NCBI GenBank assembly: GCA_016193045.1
Contig: JACPSW010000007.1
Coordinates: 1-64,000 of the forward strand
Reading direction: 5' to 3'
DNA: 64,000 nucleotides
Source of the DNA: Candidatus Rokuibacteriota bacterium
GTDB lineage: Bacteria; Methylomirabilota; Methylomirabilia; Rokubacteriales; CSP1-6
Both the position numbers and the translations under genes were made by a program. The notes under the pieces are model-generated. The model searched no databases. It worked only from the letters and a program-made list of their open reading frames with translations, and was not told the DNA's origin. The first letter of the stretch is position 1; each line of letters starts with the position of its first letter. Shown here piece by piece: positions 17,315-26,028 of this stretch.

Positions 17315-18425
17315 GGTCGGCATCCCGAGGCTCCTGAACGTCTGGTCGACCCACCAGTTCTGGTGGGGCTTCCTCACGGCCCTCGGCATCGAGGGGGAGG
17401 CAATCGTCTTCTCGTCCGACACCTCGGAGGACCAGAACCGGCAATTCGGAAAGGGCCGGGGCACCGTGGACTGTTGCTACCCGGTCAAGTGCGGCGCCGG
17501 GCATTACGGCGAGCTGGTCTTCGGCCAGAAGCGGAAGATCGACATCTTCTTCTCACCGATGATCTACACGCTGCCTTCTTTTCTCCGGGGCCACGTCGCC
17601 GAGACGCTCTCCTGCCCCCGGGTGATGGCGGGCCCCGAGAACATCAAGGCCGGCTTCATCAAGGAGAAGGATGTCTTTGCCGAGAACGGCATCCGCTATG
17701 TGTCCCCGCTTGTGTCCCTCGGCGAACCCTTGATTGTCCCGAAACAGCTCTACGAAACCCTCAAGGACGTCCTGCCCGGGCTGACTCTCGAGGAGACCAG
17801 GAGGGCCGTCCACGAGGGCTACCAGACGCTCCAGGATTTCAACGAACGGCTGCGGGCCAAGGGGCGGGAAGTCCTCGAGGCGTGCGCCAGGGAAGACAAG
17901 CCGTGCCTGCTGGTGCTCGCCAGACCCTATCACATGGATCCCGGGATCGGGCATGAGATCGAGGTGGACCTGCAGGTGTACGGCTATCCGATCCTCTGGG
18001 TGCAGTATTTCCCGGTGGACCCCGACCTCCTGGGGTGGATGTTCGGGGAGGACATCCGGGCCGGCATCGTCAAATCCCCCTTCGACATCTCCGACGTGTG
18101 GCCGTCCTCCTACAGCTCCAACACGAACGAGATTCTCTGGGGAGCCAAGGTCGCGGCGCGTGTCCCCTGGATCGCGTGCGTCATCCGGCTCTCCAGCTAC
18201 GAATGCGGCATGGACCAGCCCACCTACACGCCCATCCAGCAGATCGTCGAGCGCTCCGGCACGCTCTTCTTTTCCTTCCAGGACCTCGACTCCACCAAGC
18301 CGGCCGGTTCCGTGAAGATCCGGGTCGAGACGATCGCCCACTACCTCGAGAAATACTCCACAGAGATCATCGAGAAGAAGAAGGCCTCGATGCCTCCCGG
18401 CTGCCCCCTTCTGCGTGACCCCTAG
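17241..18425 (+). CDS. DUF2229-type partner of the activase (COG3580 type)
   Basis: The 394-residue protein has the DUF2229/HgdB-like layout: LRVGIPRLLNVWSTHQFWWGF, DCCYPVKCGAGHY, SCPRVMAGPENIKAGF, LLVLARPYHMDPGIGHEIE and SSYECGMDQPTYTPIQQIVE. Cysteine positions suggest a Fe-S cluster. The GTG at 17241 is chosen because GAGGAGG lies 6 bases upstream. It makes the gene overlap its predecessor by 74 bases in another frame. In long single-chain relatives this region directly follows the two ASKHA domains, so the split with overlap is notable. The substrate is unknown. Confidence 0.82.
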   Translation: MATLTLPRWFARTPSGDPKSRSHLRVGIPRLLNVWSTHQFWWGFLTALGIEGEAIVFSSDTSEDQNRQFGKGRGTVDCCYPVKCGAGHYGELVFGQKRKIDIFFSPMIYTLPSFLRGHVAETLSCPRVMAGPENIKAGFIKEKDVFAENGIRYVSPLVSLGEPLIVPKQLYETLKDVLPGLTLEETRRAVHEGYQTLQDFNERLRAKGREVLEACAREDKPCLLVLARPYHMDPGIGHEIEVDLQVYGYPILWVQYFPVDPDLLGWMFGEDIRAGIVKSPFDISDVWPSSYSSNTNEILWGAKVAARVPWIACVIRLSSYECGMDQPTYTPIQQIVERSGTLFFSFQDLDSTKPAGSVKIRVETIAHYLEKYSTEIIEKKKASMPPGCPLLRDP

Positions 18426-18520
18426 CGCGCATTAGTCACGAACGTGATGGCGCGAGCGGGCGGGTGGCGCAGGGTGCAGTCCCCACGGGGCCGCGCGCAG
18501 TGGGCCCCCCTCGTCCCGCC

Positions 18521-18539
18521 CGCCGCGCGCAGCGCGGCG
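18521..18539. terminator. GC hairpin between convergent genes
   Basis: CGCCGCGC, loop GCA, GCGCGGCG form a perfect 8-bp stem in the 196-base gap between the DUF2229 gene (plus) and nadE (minus). It lacks T-runs, so any termination would be factor-assisted. Confidence 0.35.
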
Positions 18540-18621
18540 TTCGGGCAAGTGGGTGACGAAGCCGGACCCACGGGGGGCTGCGCCCTGCGACAGGCCCCGC
18601 CCGCTACACTCGCCCATGCGC

Positions 18622-20346
18622 CTAGGGCTCGCGGAAGCGGTTCACGATGGGCAGGCGCCAGTCCTTGCCGAAGGCGCGCGGGGTAATCTTGATACCGATG
18701 GGACCCTGGCGGCGCTTGTACTCGTTCGTGTCCACCATGCCGATCACCTTGCGCACGGTGGCAGTGTCGAACCCCAGGGCGCTGATCTCCTTCAGCCCCT
18801 TGTCCCCCTCCACGTAGGCCTCCAGGATCGCGTCGAGCACGGGGTACGGCGGGAGCGTGTCCTGATCGGTCTGGTCGGGGCGCAGCTCGGCCGACGGCGG
18901 CCGCTCGAAGACGCTCTCGGGGATCACAACCCGCCCCGCGCGCTGGTTCACGTGGCGGGCCAGCCTGTACACCATGGTCTTCGGCACGTCCTTGAGGACG
19001 GCGAAGCCGCCGGCCATGTCGCCGTAGAGCGTGCAGTAGCCCACGCCGATCTCGCTCTTGTTCCCCGTTGTGAGGACCAGCCACCCGAACTTGTTGGAGA
19101 GCGCCATGAGGAGCGTGCCGCGGATCCGCGCCTGGATGTTCTCCTCGGTGACATCCTCCTTGAGCCCCTTGAAGGGCCGGGTCAGGGCGCGCTTGAAGGC
19201 CTTGAACACGGCGGTGATGGGGAGGGTGAGGAACTCGATTCCGAGATTCTTGGCCAGGCGCTTGGCATCGCTCCGGGTTCCCTTGGACGAATAGGGCGAG
19301 GGCATGGTCACGCCCGCGACGTTCTCGGCCCCCAGGGCCTCGCAGGCGAGAGCGGCCACGAGGGAGGAGTCGATGCCGCCCGAGAGCCCGATCACGACCC
19401 GCCGGAAGCCGTTCTTCCTCACGTAGTCCCGGGCGCCGACGACGAGGGCCTTGAAGATCTCCTCCACGGGCTCGAGGCGCTCGACCTCCCGCGCCGGCAG
19501 CGGCGGCTTTGGAGCCGGGGGCAGCGGTTGGAGCTCGATGCGGGGCACGCGATCCGCCAGGCGCAGCTTTTCCTTTCGGCGGCGGGAGTCGTGGAGCCGC
19601 GCCCGGAACACGGCGTCGAGATCGAGGTCGGCGACGACCAGCTCCTCCTCGAATGCCTTGCCCCGCGCCACGCACTCGCCCTTCTCGTTGAAGACGAAGG
19701 ACTGGCCATCGAAGACCAGCTCGTCCTGGCCCCCCACCATGTTGACGAAGGCCAGACACACGAGGTCGTCGGCCGCCCGGGTGGCGAGCATCTTCTCCCT
19801 GAAGTTGCCCTTGCCGGCATGGTAGGGCGAGCCGTTGATCGTGATCACAAGCTCGGCGCCCGCCAGCGCCTGGGCCGTGGTGGGGCCGGTGGGGTACCAG
19901 ATGTCCTCGCAGATGTTGGCGGCGATCAGAGTCTCGCCGAGGGCGAAGACGGGCGCGTCGGTGCCGGCCTGGAAATAGCGGTTCTCGTCGAAGACCCCGT
20001 AGTTCGGCAGGTACTGCTTGTGGTAGACGCCGGCCCGGCGGCCGTCGTGGAGGACCGCCGCCGCGTTGAAGATGTCGTCGCGCTTGTCCACGAAGCCGAC
20101 GACGGCTGTCAGGTGACGCGACGCCTTCGCGACCTCGTCGAGCGCCCTGAGGTTGGCCTCGATGAAGGCGGGCTTGAAGAGGAGGTCCTCGGGGGGGTAG
20201 CCGGTGAGCGCAAGCTCCGGGAAGCCCACCACGTCGCAGCCCAGCTGCCGCGCCTTCTCCATCCAGTCGAGGATGAGACGCACGTTCCCCTCGAGATCCC
20301 CCACGGTGGGGTTCACCTGGGCCAGGCCGATCCTGAGCCGCTTCAT
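18622..20346 (-). CDS. nadE: Glutamine-hydrolysing NAD+ synthetase
   Basis: This 574-residue two-domain enzyme makes NAD+ from nicotinate adenine dinucleotide, ATP and glutamine. The N-terminal nitrilase-type glutaminase has the triad Glu44 ([16 protein letters not shown]), Lys110 ([14 protein letters not shown]) and Cys146 ([10 protein letters not shown]). The synthetase domain has the PP-loop [28 protein letters not shown] and the C-terminal [14 protein letters not shown]. Length and motifs are complete. It is transcribed away from the zinc ribbon gene and stands alone. Confidence 0.96.
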   Translation of the reverse strand: MKRLRIGLAQVNPTVGDLEGNVRLILDWMEKARQLGCDVVGFPELALTGYPPEDLLFKPAFIEANLRALDEVAKASRHLTAVVGFVDKRDDIFNAAAVLHDGRRAGVYHKQYLPNYGVFDENRYFQAGTDAPVFALGETLIAANICEDIWYPTGPTTAQALAGAELVITINGSPYHAGKGNFREKMLATRAADDLVCLAFVNMVGGQDELVFDGQSFVFNEKGECVARGKAFEEELVVADLDLDAVFRARLHDSRRRKEKLRLADRVPRIELQPLPPAPKPPLPAREVERLEPVEEIFKALVVGARDYVRKNGFRRVVIGLSGGIDSSLVAALACEALGAENVAGVTMPSPYSSKGTRSDAKRLAKNLGIEFLTLPITAVFKAFKRALTRPFKGLKEDVTEENIQARIRGTLLMALSNKFGWLVLTTGNKSEIGVGYCTLYGDMAGGFAVLKDVPKTMVYRLARHVNQRAGRVVIPESVFERPPSAELRPDQTDQDTLPPYPVLDAILEAYVEGDKGLKEISALGFDTATVRKVIGMVDTNEYKRRQGPIGIKITPRAFGKDWRLPIVNRFREP

Positions 20347-20405
20347 TCCCCTCGTTTCCCTGGTATATTCTAATCCCCTGGACGGGCCAAACGCTGCGAA
20401 TTGCT

Positions 20406-20588
20406 ATGTGGAAGGCTCCCTGGCTCCCATCCCACGTCCCGCACGGGGAGACCCCTGAGCGCTGCCCCCGCTGCGGGCGGCGCGCCCTGATCCGCTGGAC
20501 GCTCCGCCGCGACCTCCAGCGCCGGGTCTTCCGCCTGTGGGTCTGCGCGGACTGCCAGGCCACCCAGGAGCGAGAGGAGCCGGAGTAG
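20406..20588 (+). CDS. Small zinc ribbon protein (60 residues)
   Basis: Two CxxC pairs, CPRCGRR near residue 20 and CADCQ near residue 48, are spaced as in zinc ribbons. The region between is rich in Arg (RWTLRRDLQRRVFRLW). It may bind nucleic acid or serve as a structural module. It lies between divergent nadE and arsR. No family is recognised beyond the ribbon. Confidence 0.6.
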   Translation: MWKAPWLPSHVPHGETPERCPRCGRRALIRWTLRRDLQRRVFRLWVCADCQATQEREEPE

Positions 20589-20607
20589 CCGCACCGAGGG
20601 CGGGGGC

Positions 20608-20637
20608 TTGACAGATCAATTTTCGTTGATATATGAT
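20608..20637 (+). promoter_or_regulatory. arsR promoter with embedded ArsR-type operator
   Basis: TTGACA (20608-20613) and TATGAT (20632-20637) are 18 bases apart. The inverted repeat ATCAA-N6-TTGAT (20615-20630) fills the spacer, as in ArsR/SmtB operators. The ATG at 20644 starts 6 bases after the -10 box, so the message is probably leaderless. Confidence 0.75.
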
Positions 20638-20643
20638 TCGGCC

Positions 20644-20946
20644 ATGGCGTTGCTGAAGATCGCCCAACCCCACGCCCGGGCCGCGGCCGCCCGGGGCTTC
20701 CACGCCCTCGCGGACGACACCCGCCTGCGGATCCTGGACCTCCTGCGCGACGGCGAGCGCTGCGTGTGCGAGCTCCAGGACTGGCTCGGAATGTCGCAGT
20801 CCGCGCTCTCGTTCCACCTGAAGACCATGAAGGACGCCGGGCTCCTCCTCGACCGCCGCCAGGGACGCTGGGTGTACTACCGGCTGAACCCGGCGGGCCT
20901 CACGGCGCTCGAAGACACGCTCTCGGGACTGATCAATACTCTTTGA
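20644..20946 (+). CDS. arsR: ArsR-family metalloregulator
   Basis: The 100-residue winged-helix protein includes [50 protein letters not shown]. The CVCEL motif at the start of the recognition region is the arsenite-sensing CxC site of classical ArsR. It should repress the overlapping promoter until As(III) binds. The start is the ATG after the promoter; a TTG at 20608 lies inside the -35 box and is rejected. It runs directly into arsM. Confidence 0.93.
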   Translation: MALLKIAQPHARAAAARGFHALADDTRLRILDLLRDGERCVCELQDWLGMSQSALSFHLKTMKDAGLLLDRRQGRWVYYRLNPAGLTALEDTLSGLINTL

Positions 20947-20960
20947 TGGGAGGCGCGAGT

Positions 20961-21794
20961 ATGGACACGAAAGAGCTGAAGGCCACGATCCAGGAGAAGT
21001 ACGGCAAGGCGGCGCTGAAGGCGAAAGAAGGCGCCAGTTGCTGCAGCGGCTCGTCCGGGGCCGACGTCGTCACGAAGGACCTCTACGTCAAGGACGAGCT
21101 CACCGGCCTGCCGGCGGAAGCCGTCGCGGCGTCCCTCGGCTGCGGGAATCCCACGGCCCTGGCCCAGCTCAAGCCGGGCGAGGTGGTGCTCGACCTGGGC
21201 TCGGGCGGCGGCATCGACGTGCTCCTCTCCGCCAGGCGCGTGGGCCCCACCGGCAAGGCCTATGGCCTCGACATGACGGACGAGATGCTGGCCCTGGCGC
21301 GGGAGAACCAGCGAAGGGCGGGCGTCCCGAACGCGGAGTTCCTGAAGGGCGAGATCGAGAGCATCCCCCTGCCCGACCGCTCGGTGGACGTCATCATCTC
21401 GAACTGCGTCATCAACCTCTCGGGCAACAAGGACCGGGTGCTGGCCGAGGCGTTCCGCGTCCTCAGGCCCGGGGGCCGCTTCGCCGTCTCCGACATCGTG
21501 GTGCGCGGTGAGCTTCCGGCCCCGATCCGCCGGAGCCTGGAGGCCTGGGCCGGCTGCGTGGCCGGGGCCCTCACGGAGGAAGAGTACCGGGAGAAGCTCG
21601 GCCGCGCCGGGTTTTCTCGGGTCGACGTCGAGCCGACCCGGATCTACCGCCTCGAGGACGCCAAGGAGCTCCTCACGCAGTACAAGGACCTGCTCGAGAC
21701 GGGGACGCTCGAGGGCGCGCGCCTGGAGGACCTCATCGCTGGGACGGAGGGCAAGCTGATGAGCGCCTTCGTCCGCGCCGTCAAGCCCGCCTAA
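20961..21794 (+). CDS. arsM: Arsenite S-adenosylmethionine methyltransferase
   Basis: The 277-residue protein has the class I methyltransferase core ([19 protein letters not shown]). The four cysteine sites expected of ArsM are in CCSG near the N-terminus, [16 protein letters not shown] and WAGCVAGAL. ArsM converts As(III) to methylated, volatile forms. GGGAGG lies 7 bases before the ATG at 20961; an ATG at 20946 overlapping the arsR stop would add five residues. arsR and arsM form an arsenic-inducible operon. Confidence 0.93.
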   Translation: MDTKELKATIQEKYGKAALKAKEGASCCSGSSGADVVTKDLYVKDELTGLPAEAVAASLGCGNPTALAQLKPGEVVLDLGSGGGIDVLLSARRVGPTGKAYGLDMTDEMLALARENQRRAGVPNAEFLKGEIESIPLPDRSVDVIISNCVINLSGNKDRVLAEAFRVLRPGGRFAVSDIVVRGELPAPIRRSLEAWAGCVAGALTEEEYREKLGRAGFSRVDVEPTRIYRLEDAKELLTQYKDLLETGTLEGARLEDLIAGTEGKLMSAFVRAVKPA

Positions 21795-21810
21795 CGGTGC
21801 CGGCCTGGCG

Positions 21811-22857
21811 CTAGGAGCGGTTGAGGAAGTCGATCAACTGCCGCAGCCGCCCGTAGTTCGTCCGGTTGAACGGCAGGACGAGGCGGGGCAGATCGGGGTA
21901 CTCGTCCCCTTCTGGGGGGAGCGGCCCCGAAACCTGCTCGGCGGGACCCTTGAGAATGTCGTCGAACTCCCGCTGGAGGTCGGCGAGGGCCCCCTCGGAG
22001 AGCCGCTGGCGGAGCCGTAGCACCAGCTGGTCGCCCACGTCCCGCTGGGAGTGGTACACACGGTAGAAGGAGAGAATCTCGCGGGTGGCGTCGTCCGCGC
22101 TCTCCACCACTCGGTAGAGGTGGACGTCCTCGCCTGAGACCAGCTCCTGCCCCACCATCTGCCCCCGCACGAAGGTTTCCCACGTCTTCCAGTAGGAGCC
22201 CCCGGGGACGTCGAGCAGGATCACCGGGATCAGGCGGGTCTTCCCCGTCTGGATCAGCGTGAGCACCTCGAACGCCTCGTCGCAGGTGCCGAAGCCGCCC
22301 GGGAGGTAGCAGACGGCGGCCGACTCCTTGAGCAGGAAGAGCTTGCGGGTGAAGAAGTACTTGAAGGTGATCAGCTTGGGATCATCGGCGATCCACGGGT
22401 TGGCCTCCTGCTCGAAGGGCAGGCGGATGTTGAGCCCGAAGCTCTTCTCGCGGCCGGCTCCGGCCTGAGCCCCGCCCATCACGCCGCTCCCCGCCCCCGT
22501 GACGACCATCCACCCTGCTTCCACCATCCGGCGCCCCAGGTCGCGCGCCAGCGCCGAGAACGCGTGATCCACCGGCGTCCGGGCCGAGCCGAAGACGGTG
22601 ACCTTGGGCACCTCCCGGTACGGGGCGAACACCTTGAAGGAGTAGCGGAGCTCCTTCAGGGCCGAGTTCGCGATCTTCAGGTCGCCGACGTCGGCGCCGT
22701 CCTCGAACATCTTGAGGACGGTGGTCAGCATCTGGGAATAGTACGGCCAGGTCTCGCGGGGGATCTGGAGCCCTTCCAGCAGCGCATCGAGCTGTCGGTT
22801 GGACTCCTCCGACTGGAGCTGATACTTCCGTTCATTCGCCACGTACACAGTATACAT
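21811..22857 (-). CDS. LOG-family (lysine decarboxylase-like) protein
   Basis: The 348-residue protein has the LOG nucleotide-binding motifs TGAGSGVMGGAQAGAG and LPGGFGTCDEAFEVLTLIQ. Standard LOG proteins, phosphoribohydrolases acting on cytokinin-like nucleotides, have about 190 residues. This long form has an N-terminal helical head of about 85 residues and a C-terminal extension. Its start overlaps the phoU stop by one base, so it belongs to the phosphate operon. The true substrate is unknown. Confidence 0.85.
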   Translation of the reverse strand: MYTVYVANERKYQLQSEESNRQLDALLEGLQIPRETWPYYSQMLTTVLKMFEDGADVGDLKIANSALKELRYSFKVFAPYREVPKVTVFGSARTPVDHAFSALARDLGRRMVEAGWMVVTGAGSGVMGGAQAGAGREKSFGLNIRLPFEQEANPWIADDPKLITFKYFFTRKLFLLKESAAVCYLPGGFGTCDEAFEVLTLIQTGKTRLIPVILLDVPGGSYWKTWETFVRGQMVGQELVSGEDVHLYRVVESADDATREILSFYRVYHSQRDVGDQLVLRLRQRLSEGALADLQREFDDILKGPAEQVSGPLPPEGDEYPDLPRLVLPFNRTNYGRLRQLIDFLNRS

Positions 22858-23513
22858 TACGCCAGTGTGTGCCTCACCATCTTCCCTTCCACCATGTAGA
22901 TCACCATCTCGGCGATGTTGGTCGCGTGGTCGGCCACCCGCTCGAGAAAGCGCGAGACGAGAATCAGGCGGATGGCGCGCGGAATGGTCCGGGCGTCCTC
23001 CATCATGAAGGTCAGGAGCTCGCGGAAGACCTGCTCCTTGAGCGCGTCCACCTCGGCGTCCTCGGCGCACACCCGCCGGGCGAGCTCCGTGTCCCGCGTG
23101 ACGAACGCATCCAGGCTTTCCTTGACCATCCGCGCCGCTTTCTCCGTCATCCGGGGCAGGTCGATGTAGGGCTTGAGCTGGGGCTCGCGGTTCAGCTCGA
23201 TGGCGCGCTGGGCGATGTTCACCGCTTGATCCCCGATCCGCTCCAGGTCCGTCACGATCTTCATAGCCGTGGTGATGAAACGGAGGTCGCTGGCCGCCGG
23301 TTGGTGGAGCGCCAGCAGCTCCACGCACTTCTCGTCCACCTCGACGTCGTAGGTGTTGACCTGCCGGTCCCGATCGATGACTTCCTGGGCGAGGCCATCG
23401 TCACGCTCGACGAGGGCTCGCATCACCCGGTGGATCTGATCCTCCACCAGCGCGCCCATGGCGAGCAGGGTCTGCTTCAGGCCTTCGAGTTCCTCGTGAA
23501 AGTGCCGCTGCAT
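22857..23513 (-). CDS. phoU: Phosphate signalling protein PhoU
   Basis: The 218-residue all-helical protein carries two PhoU repeats with acidic metal-binding motifs (EVIDRDRQVNTYDVEVDEKC near residue 40, and ERVADHATNIAEMVIYM near residue 190). PhoU links PstB to the sensor kinase PhoR and damps the Pho response when phosphate is plentiful. It follows pstB by 13 bases. Confidence 0.95.
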   Translation of the reverse strand: MQRHFHEELEGLKQTLLAMGALVEDQIHRVMRALVERDDGLAQEVIDRDRQVNTYDVEVDEKCVELLALHQPAASDLRFITTAMKIVTDLERIGDQAVNIAQRAIELNREPQLKPYIDLPRMTEKAARMVKESLDAFVTRDTELARRVCAEDAEVDALKEQVFRELLTFMMEDARTIPRAIRLILVSRFLERVADHATNIAEMVIYMVEGKMVRHTLA

Positions 23514-23526
23514 GTCGGCCTCCCGC

Positions 23527-24345
23527 CTACCCGAACCGGCCCGTGATGTAATCCTCGGTGCGCTTGTCCCGGGGATTGGTGAAGAGCTCCTTGGTGACGC
23601 CGAACTCCACCAGCTCTCCCAGCAGCATGAAGCCCGTGTAGTCGGACACCCGCGCCGCCTGTTGCATGTTATGCGTGACGATCACGATCGTGTAGCTGTT
23701 CTTCAGGTCGAGCATCAGCTCCTCGATCTTGGCCGTGGCGATGGGATCGAGGGCCGAGCACGGCTCGTCCATCAGCAGCACGTCGGGCTCCACCGCGATG
23801 GCCCGGGCGATGCACAGCCGCTGCTGCTGGCCCCCCGAGAGCGCGAGCGCGCTCTCGCCCAACCGGTCCTCCACCTCTTCCCAGAGGGCGGCCGCCCGGA
23901 GGCTCCGCTCGACGATGCCGTCCAGGTCGGCCCGGCCCTTCGCGCCCAGGATGCGCGGGCCGTAGGCCACGTTCTCGAAGATGGACTTCGGGAACGGGTT
24001 CGACCTCTGGAAGACCATCCCCACGCGCTTGCGCAGCTCCGTGACGTCCAGCGCGGGATCGTAGATGTCGGTGCCCCCGAGCCGGATCGTTCCCGCGATC
24101 CGGACGCCATCGATCAGGTCGTTCATCCGGTTGAGGCACCGGAGCAGCGTGGTCTTGCCGCAGCCCGAGGGGCCGATGTACGCGGTGATCCGGTGCTTCG
24201 GTACCGACATCGAGATGTCCCGGAGCGCCTGCTTCTCGCCGTACCAGAGCGAGAGGCGGTCGATTTCCACCATCGGTGTCTCCATGATACCCGACGGACC
24301 CGCCTTGGGGTTGAGGCTCGCGGCCACCTGAATAGGACCGACCAT
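23527..24345 (-). CDS. pstB: Phosphate ABC transporter ATPase PstB
   Basis: The 272-residue ATPase has Walker [13 protein letters not shown], PstB-typical [17 protein letters not shown], signature [15 protein letters not shown], Walker [14 protein letters not shown] and switch His VTHNMQQA. It powers high-affinity phosphate import through PstCA. GGAGGG lies just before the ATG at 24345. An internal ATG ([12 protein letters not shown]) would remove a 20-residue head. Confidence 0.96.
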   Translation of the reverse strand: MVGPIQVAASLNPKAGPSGIMETPMVEIDRLSLWYGEKQALRDISMSVPKHRITAYIGPSGCGKTTLLRCLNRMNDLIDGVRIAGTIRLGGTDIYDPALDVTELRKRVGMVFQRSNPFPKSIFENVAYGPRILGAKGRADLDGIVERSLRAAALWEEVEDRLGESALALSGGQQQRLCIARAIAVEPDVLLMDEPCSALDPIATAKIEELMLDLKNSYTIVIVTHNMQQAARVSDYTGFMLLGELVEFGVTKELFTNPRDKRTEDYITGRFG

Positions 24346-24354
24346 GAATCCCTC

Positions 24355-26028
24355 CTAGACCGCCGCCACGGCGTACTTCCGCCGCAGCCGGTTGCGCAGG
24401 CCGATGGCGAAGAGGTTCAGCAGCACGACGATCGCCAGCAGGAGCAGCGTGGTCACGAACACCATCGGCCGGGCGGCGTCCACGTTGGGCGACTGGAAGC
24501 CCACGTCATAGATGTGGAACCCCAGGTGCATGAATTTCCGGTCCAGATGGACGAAGGGCCAGAACGAGTCGAGGGGCAGCGCCGGCGCCAGCTTCACGAC
24601 GCCCGTGATCATGAGCGGCGCCACCTCGCCCGCCGCCCGGGCCATGGCCAGGATGAGGCCGGTCAGGATCGACGGCATCACCGCCGGCAGCACCACGCGG
24701 ACGGTGGTCTCGAGCTTGGTGGCGCCGACGGCATACGAGGCCTCCCGCGCCCCCATGGGGATGGCCGCGAGCCCCTCCTCGGTCGCCACGATCACGACCG
24801 GCACCGTCAGGAGCGCCAGCGTGAGCGAGGCCCAGAGGATCCCGCCGGTGCCGAAGGTGGGCGTCGGCAACGCCTCGGCGAAGAGGAGCCGGTCGACGGT
24901 CCCCCCGACGAAGTAGATGAAGAATCCCACGCCGAAGACGCCGAAGACGATGGACGGAACGCCCGCCAGGTTGTTGACGGCGATCCGCACGAGACTCACG
25001 AAGGGTCCCTGCTTCGCGTACTCCCGGAGATAAAACGCGGCGAGCACCCCCAGGGGCGTCACCATGAGGCTCATGATCATCACCATCATCACGGTGCCGA
25101 AGATGGCGGGGAACACGCCGCCCTCGGTGTTGGACTCGCGCGGGTCATCGGCGACGAACTCCCAGACCTTCCCGAGGTAGTGCCCGGCCTTGGCCGCCAC
25201 GCCCATCGCGTTGGGGAAGTAGACATTCACCACCTGAACCAGCGGCAAGTCCTTCTCCTTGCCGTCGTCAGCCGCGACGAGCACGCTGACCGTCTGCCGG
25301 GCCCGGAGTGCGGCCAGCCGCCCTTCCTGCTCCGTGTAGCGCGCCTGGAGGTCCGCCATCTCTCTCTGAAGGGCGTCTACTCGGTCCTCGCCTCGTGGCT
25401 CGCCTCGCGACGGCCTCCGCGGCAGCCCTTCGGCTCGAACTGCCTCCGGGCCGGCGGTGACCCCACGGAGCTCCAGCCGCCGCAGCTTCAGCCGGATCTT
25501 CTCCTGCTCGAAATTGATCCGGCCGATCTCCCCCTTCTCGATGCCGCGGATCTCCCTCCGGATCCGAGTGGCCTCGGGGAGCCGCTTCGCCATCTCGGCC
25601 CACCCGGCGGCAGGCCCCGCAGCCACCGGCTTGCCGCCCTCGCGGAGCTCCTTGACGACCCCGATCAGCGGCCCCCACTCCACGCGCTCGATGACCACCG
25701 CGTCCCCCGGATATTCCCGCCTGAGGACCTGCCCCTCCTCCAGCCACTGGAAGTCCGCGCCGTAGAGGTCCCGGTTGGCGACCTTGAGCTTGATCCGGAA
25801 CTGGCCGGCCTTCCCCGGCACCGGCTCGCGTTCGACGATCTGCCCCGTCCGCGTCGTGCCGTCGGCGAGGGCCAGGCGCACCACGTCCTTCGGCCAGAAG
25901 AACCCGAGGCCGTTGACCAGGATCAGCCCAACGAGCCCCGCGACCAGCAGCAGGGCGAGCGCCAGCGCCCCGCCCGTCAGCCAGATGAACGGTTCCCCGC
26001 TCCGCCAGAGTCGGCCCGCGCCTCTCAT
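24355..26028 (-). CDS. pstA: Phosphate ABC transporter permease PstA, long form with inserted coiled-coil domain
   Basis: The product has 557 residues; compact PstA has about 290. One helix at residues 18-42 is followed by an insert of roughly 250 residues rich in Glu/Arg/Leu, which looks coiled-coil (for example EIRGIEKGEIGRINFEQEKIR) and should lie in the periplasm. The normal permease core then begins near GVFPAIFGTVMMVMIMSL. The inner-membrane loop EEGLAAIPMGAREASYAVGATK is clear. The ATG at 26028 overlaps the pstC stop as ATGA. Confidence 0.93.
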   Translation of the reverse strand: MRGAGRLWRSGEPFIWLTGGALALALLLVAGLVGLILVNGLGFFWPKDVVRLALADGTTRTGQIVEREPVPGKAGQFRIKLKVANRDLYGADFQWLEEGQVLRREYPGDAVVIERVEWGPLIGVVKELREGGKPVAAGPAAGWAEMAKRLPEATRIRREIRGIEKGEIGRINFEQEKIRLKLRRLELRGVTAGPEAVRAEGLPRRPSRGEPRGEDRVDALQREMADLQARYTEQEGRLAALRARQTVSVLVAADDGKEKDLPLVQVVNVYFPNAMGVAAKAGHYLGKVWEFVADDPRESNTEGGVFPAIFGTVMMVMIMSLMVTPLGVLAAFYLREYAKQGPFVSLVRIAVNNLAGVPSIVFGVFGVGFFIYFVGGTVDRLLFAEALPTPTFGTGGILWASLTLALLTVPVVIVATEEGLAAIPMGAREASYAVGATKLETTVRVVLPAVMPSILTGLILAMARAAGEVAPLMITGVVKLAPALPLDSFWPFVHLDRKFMHLGFHIYDVGFQSPNVDAARPMVFVTTLLLLAIVVLLNLFAIGLRNRLRRKYAVAAV

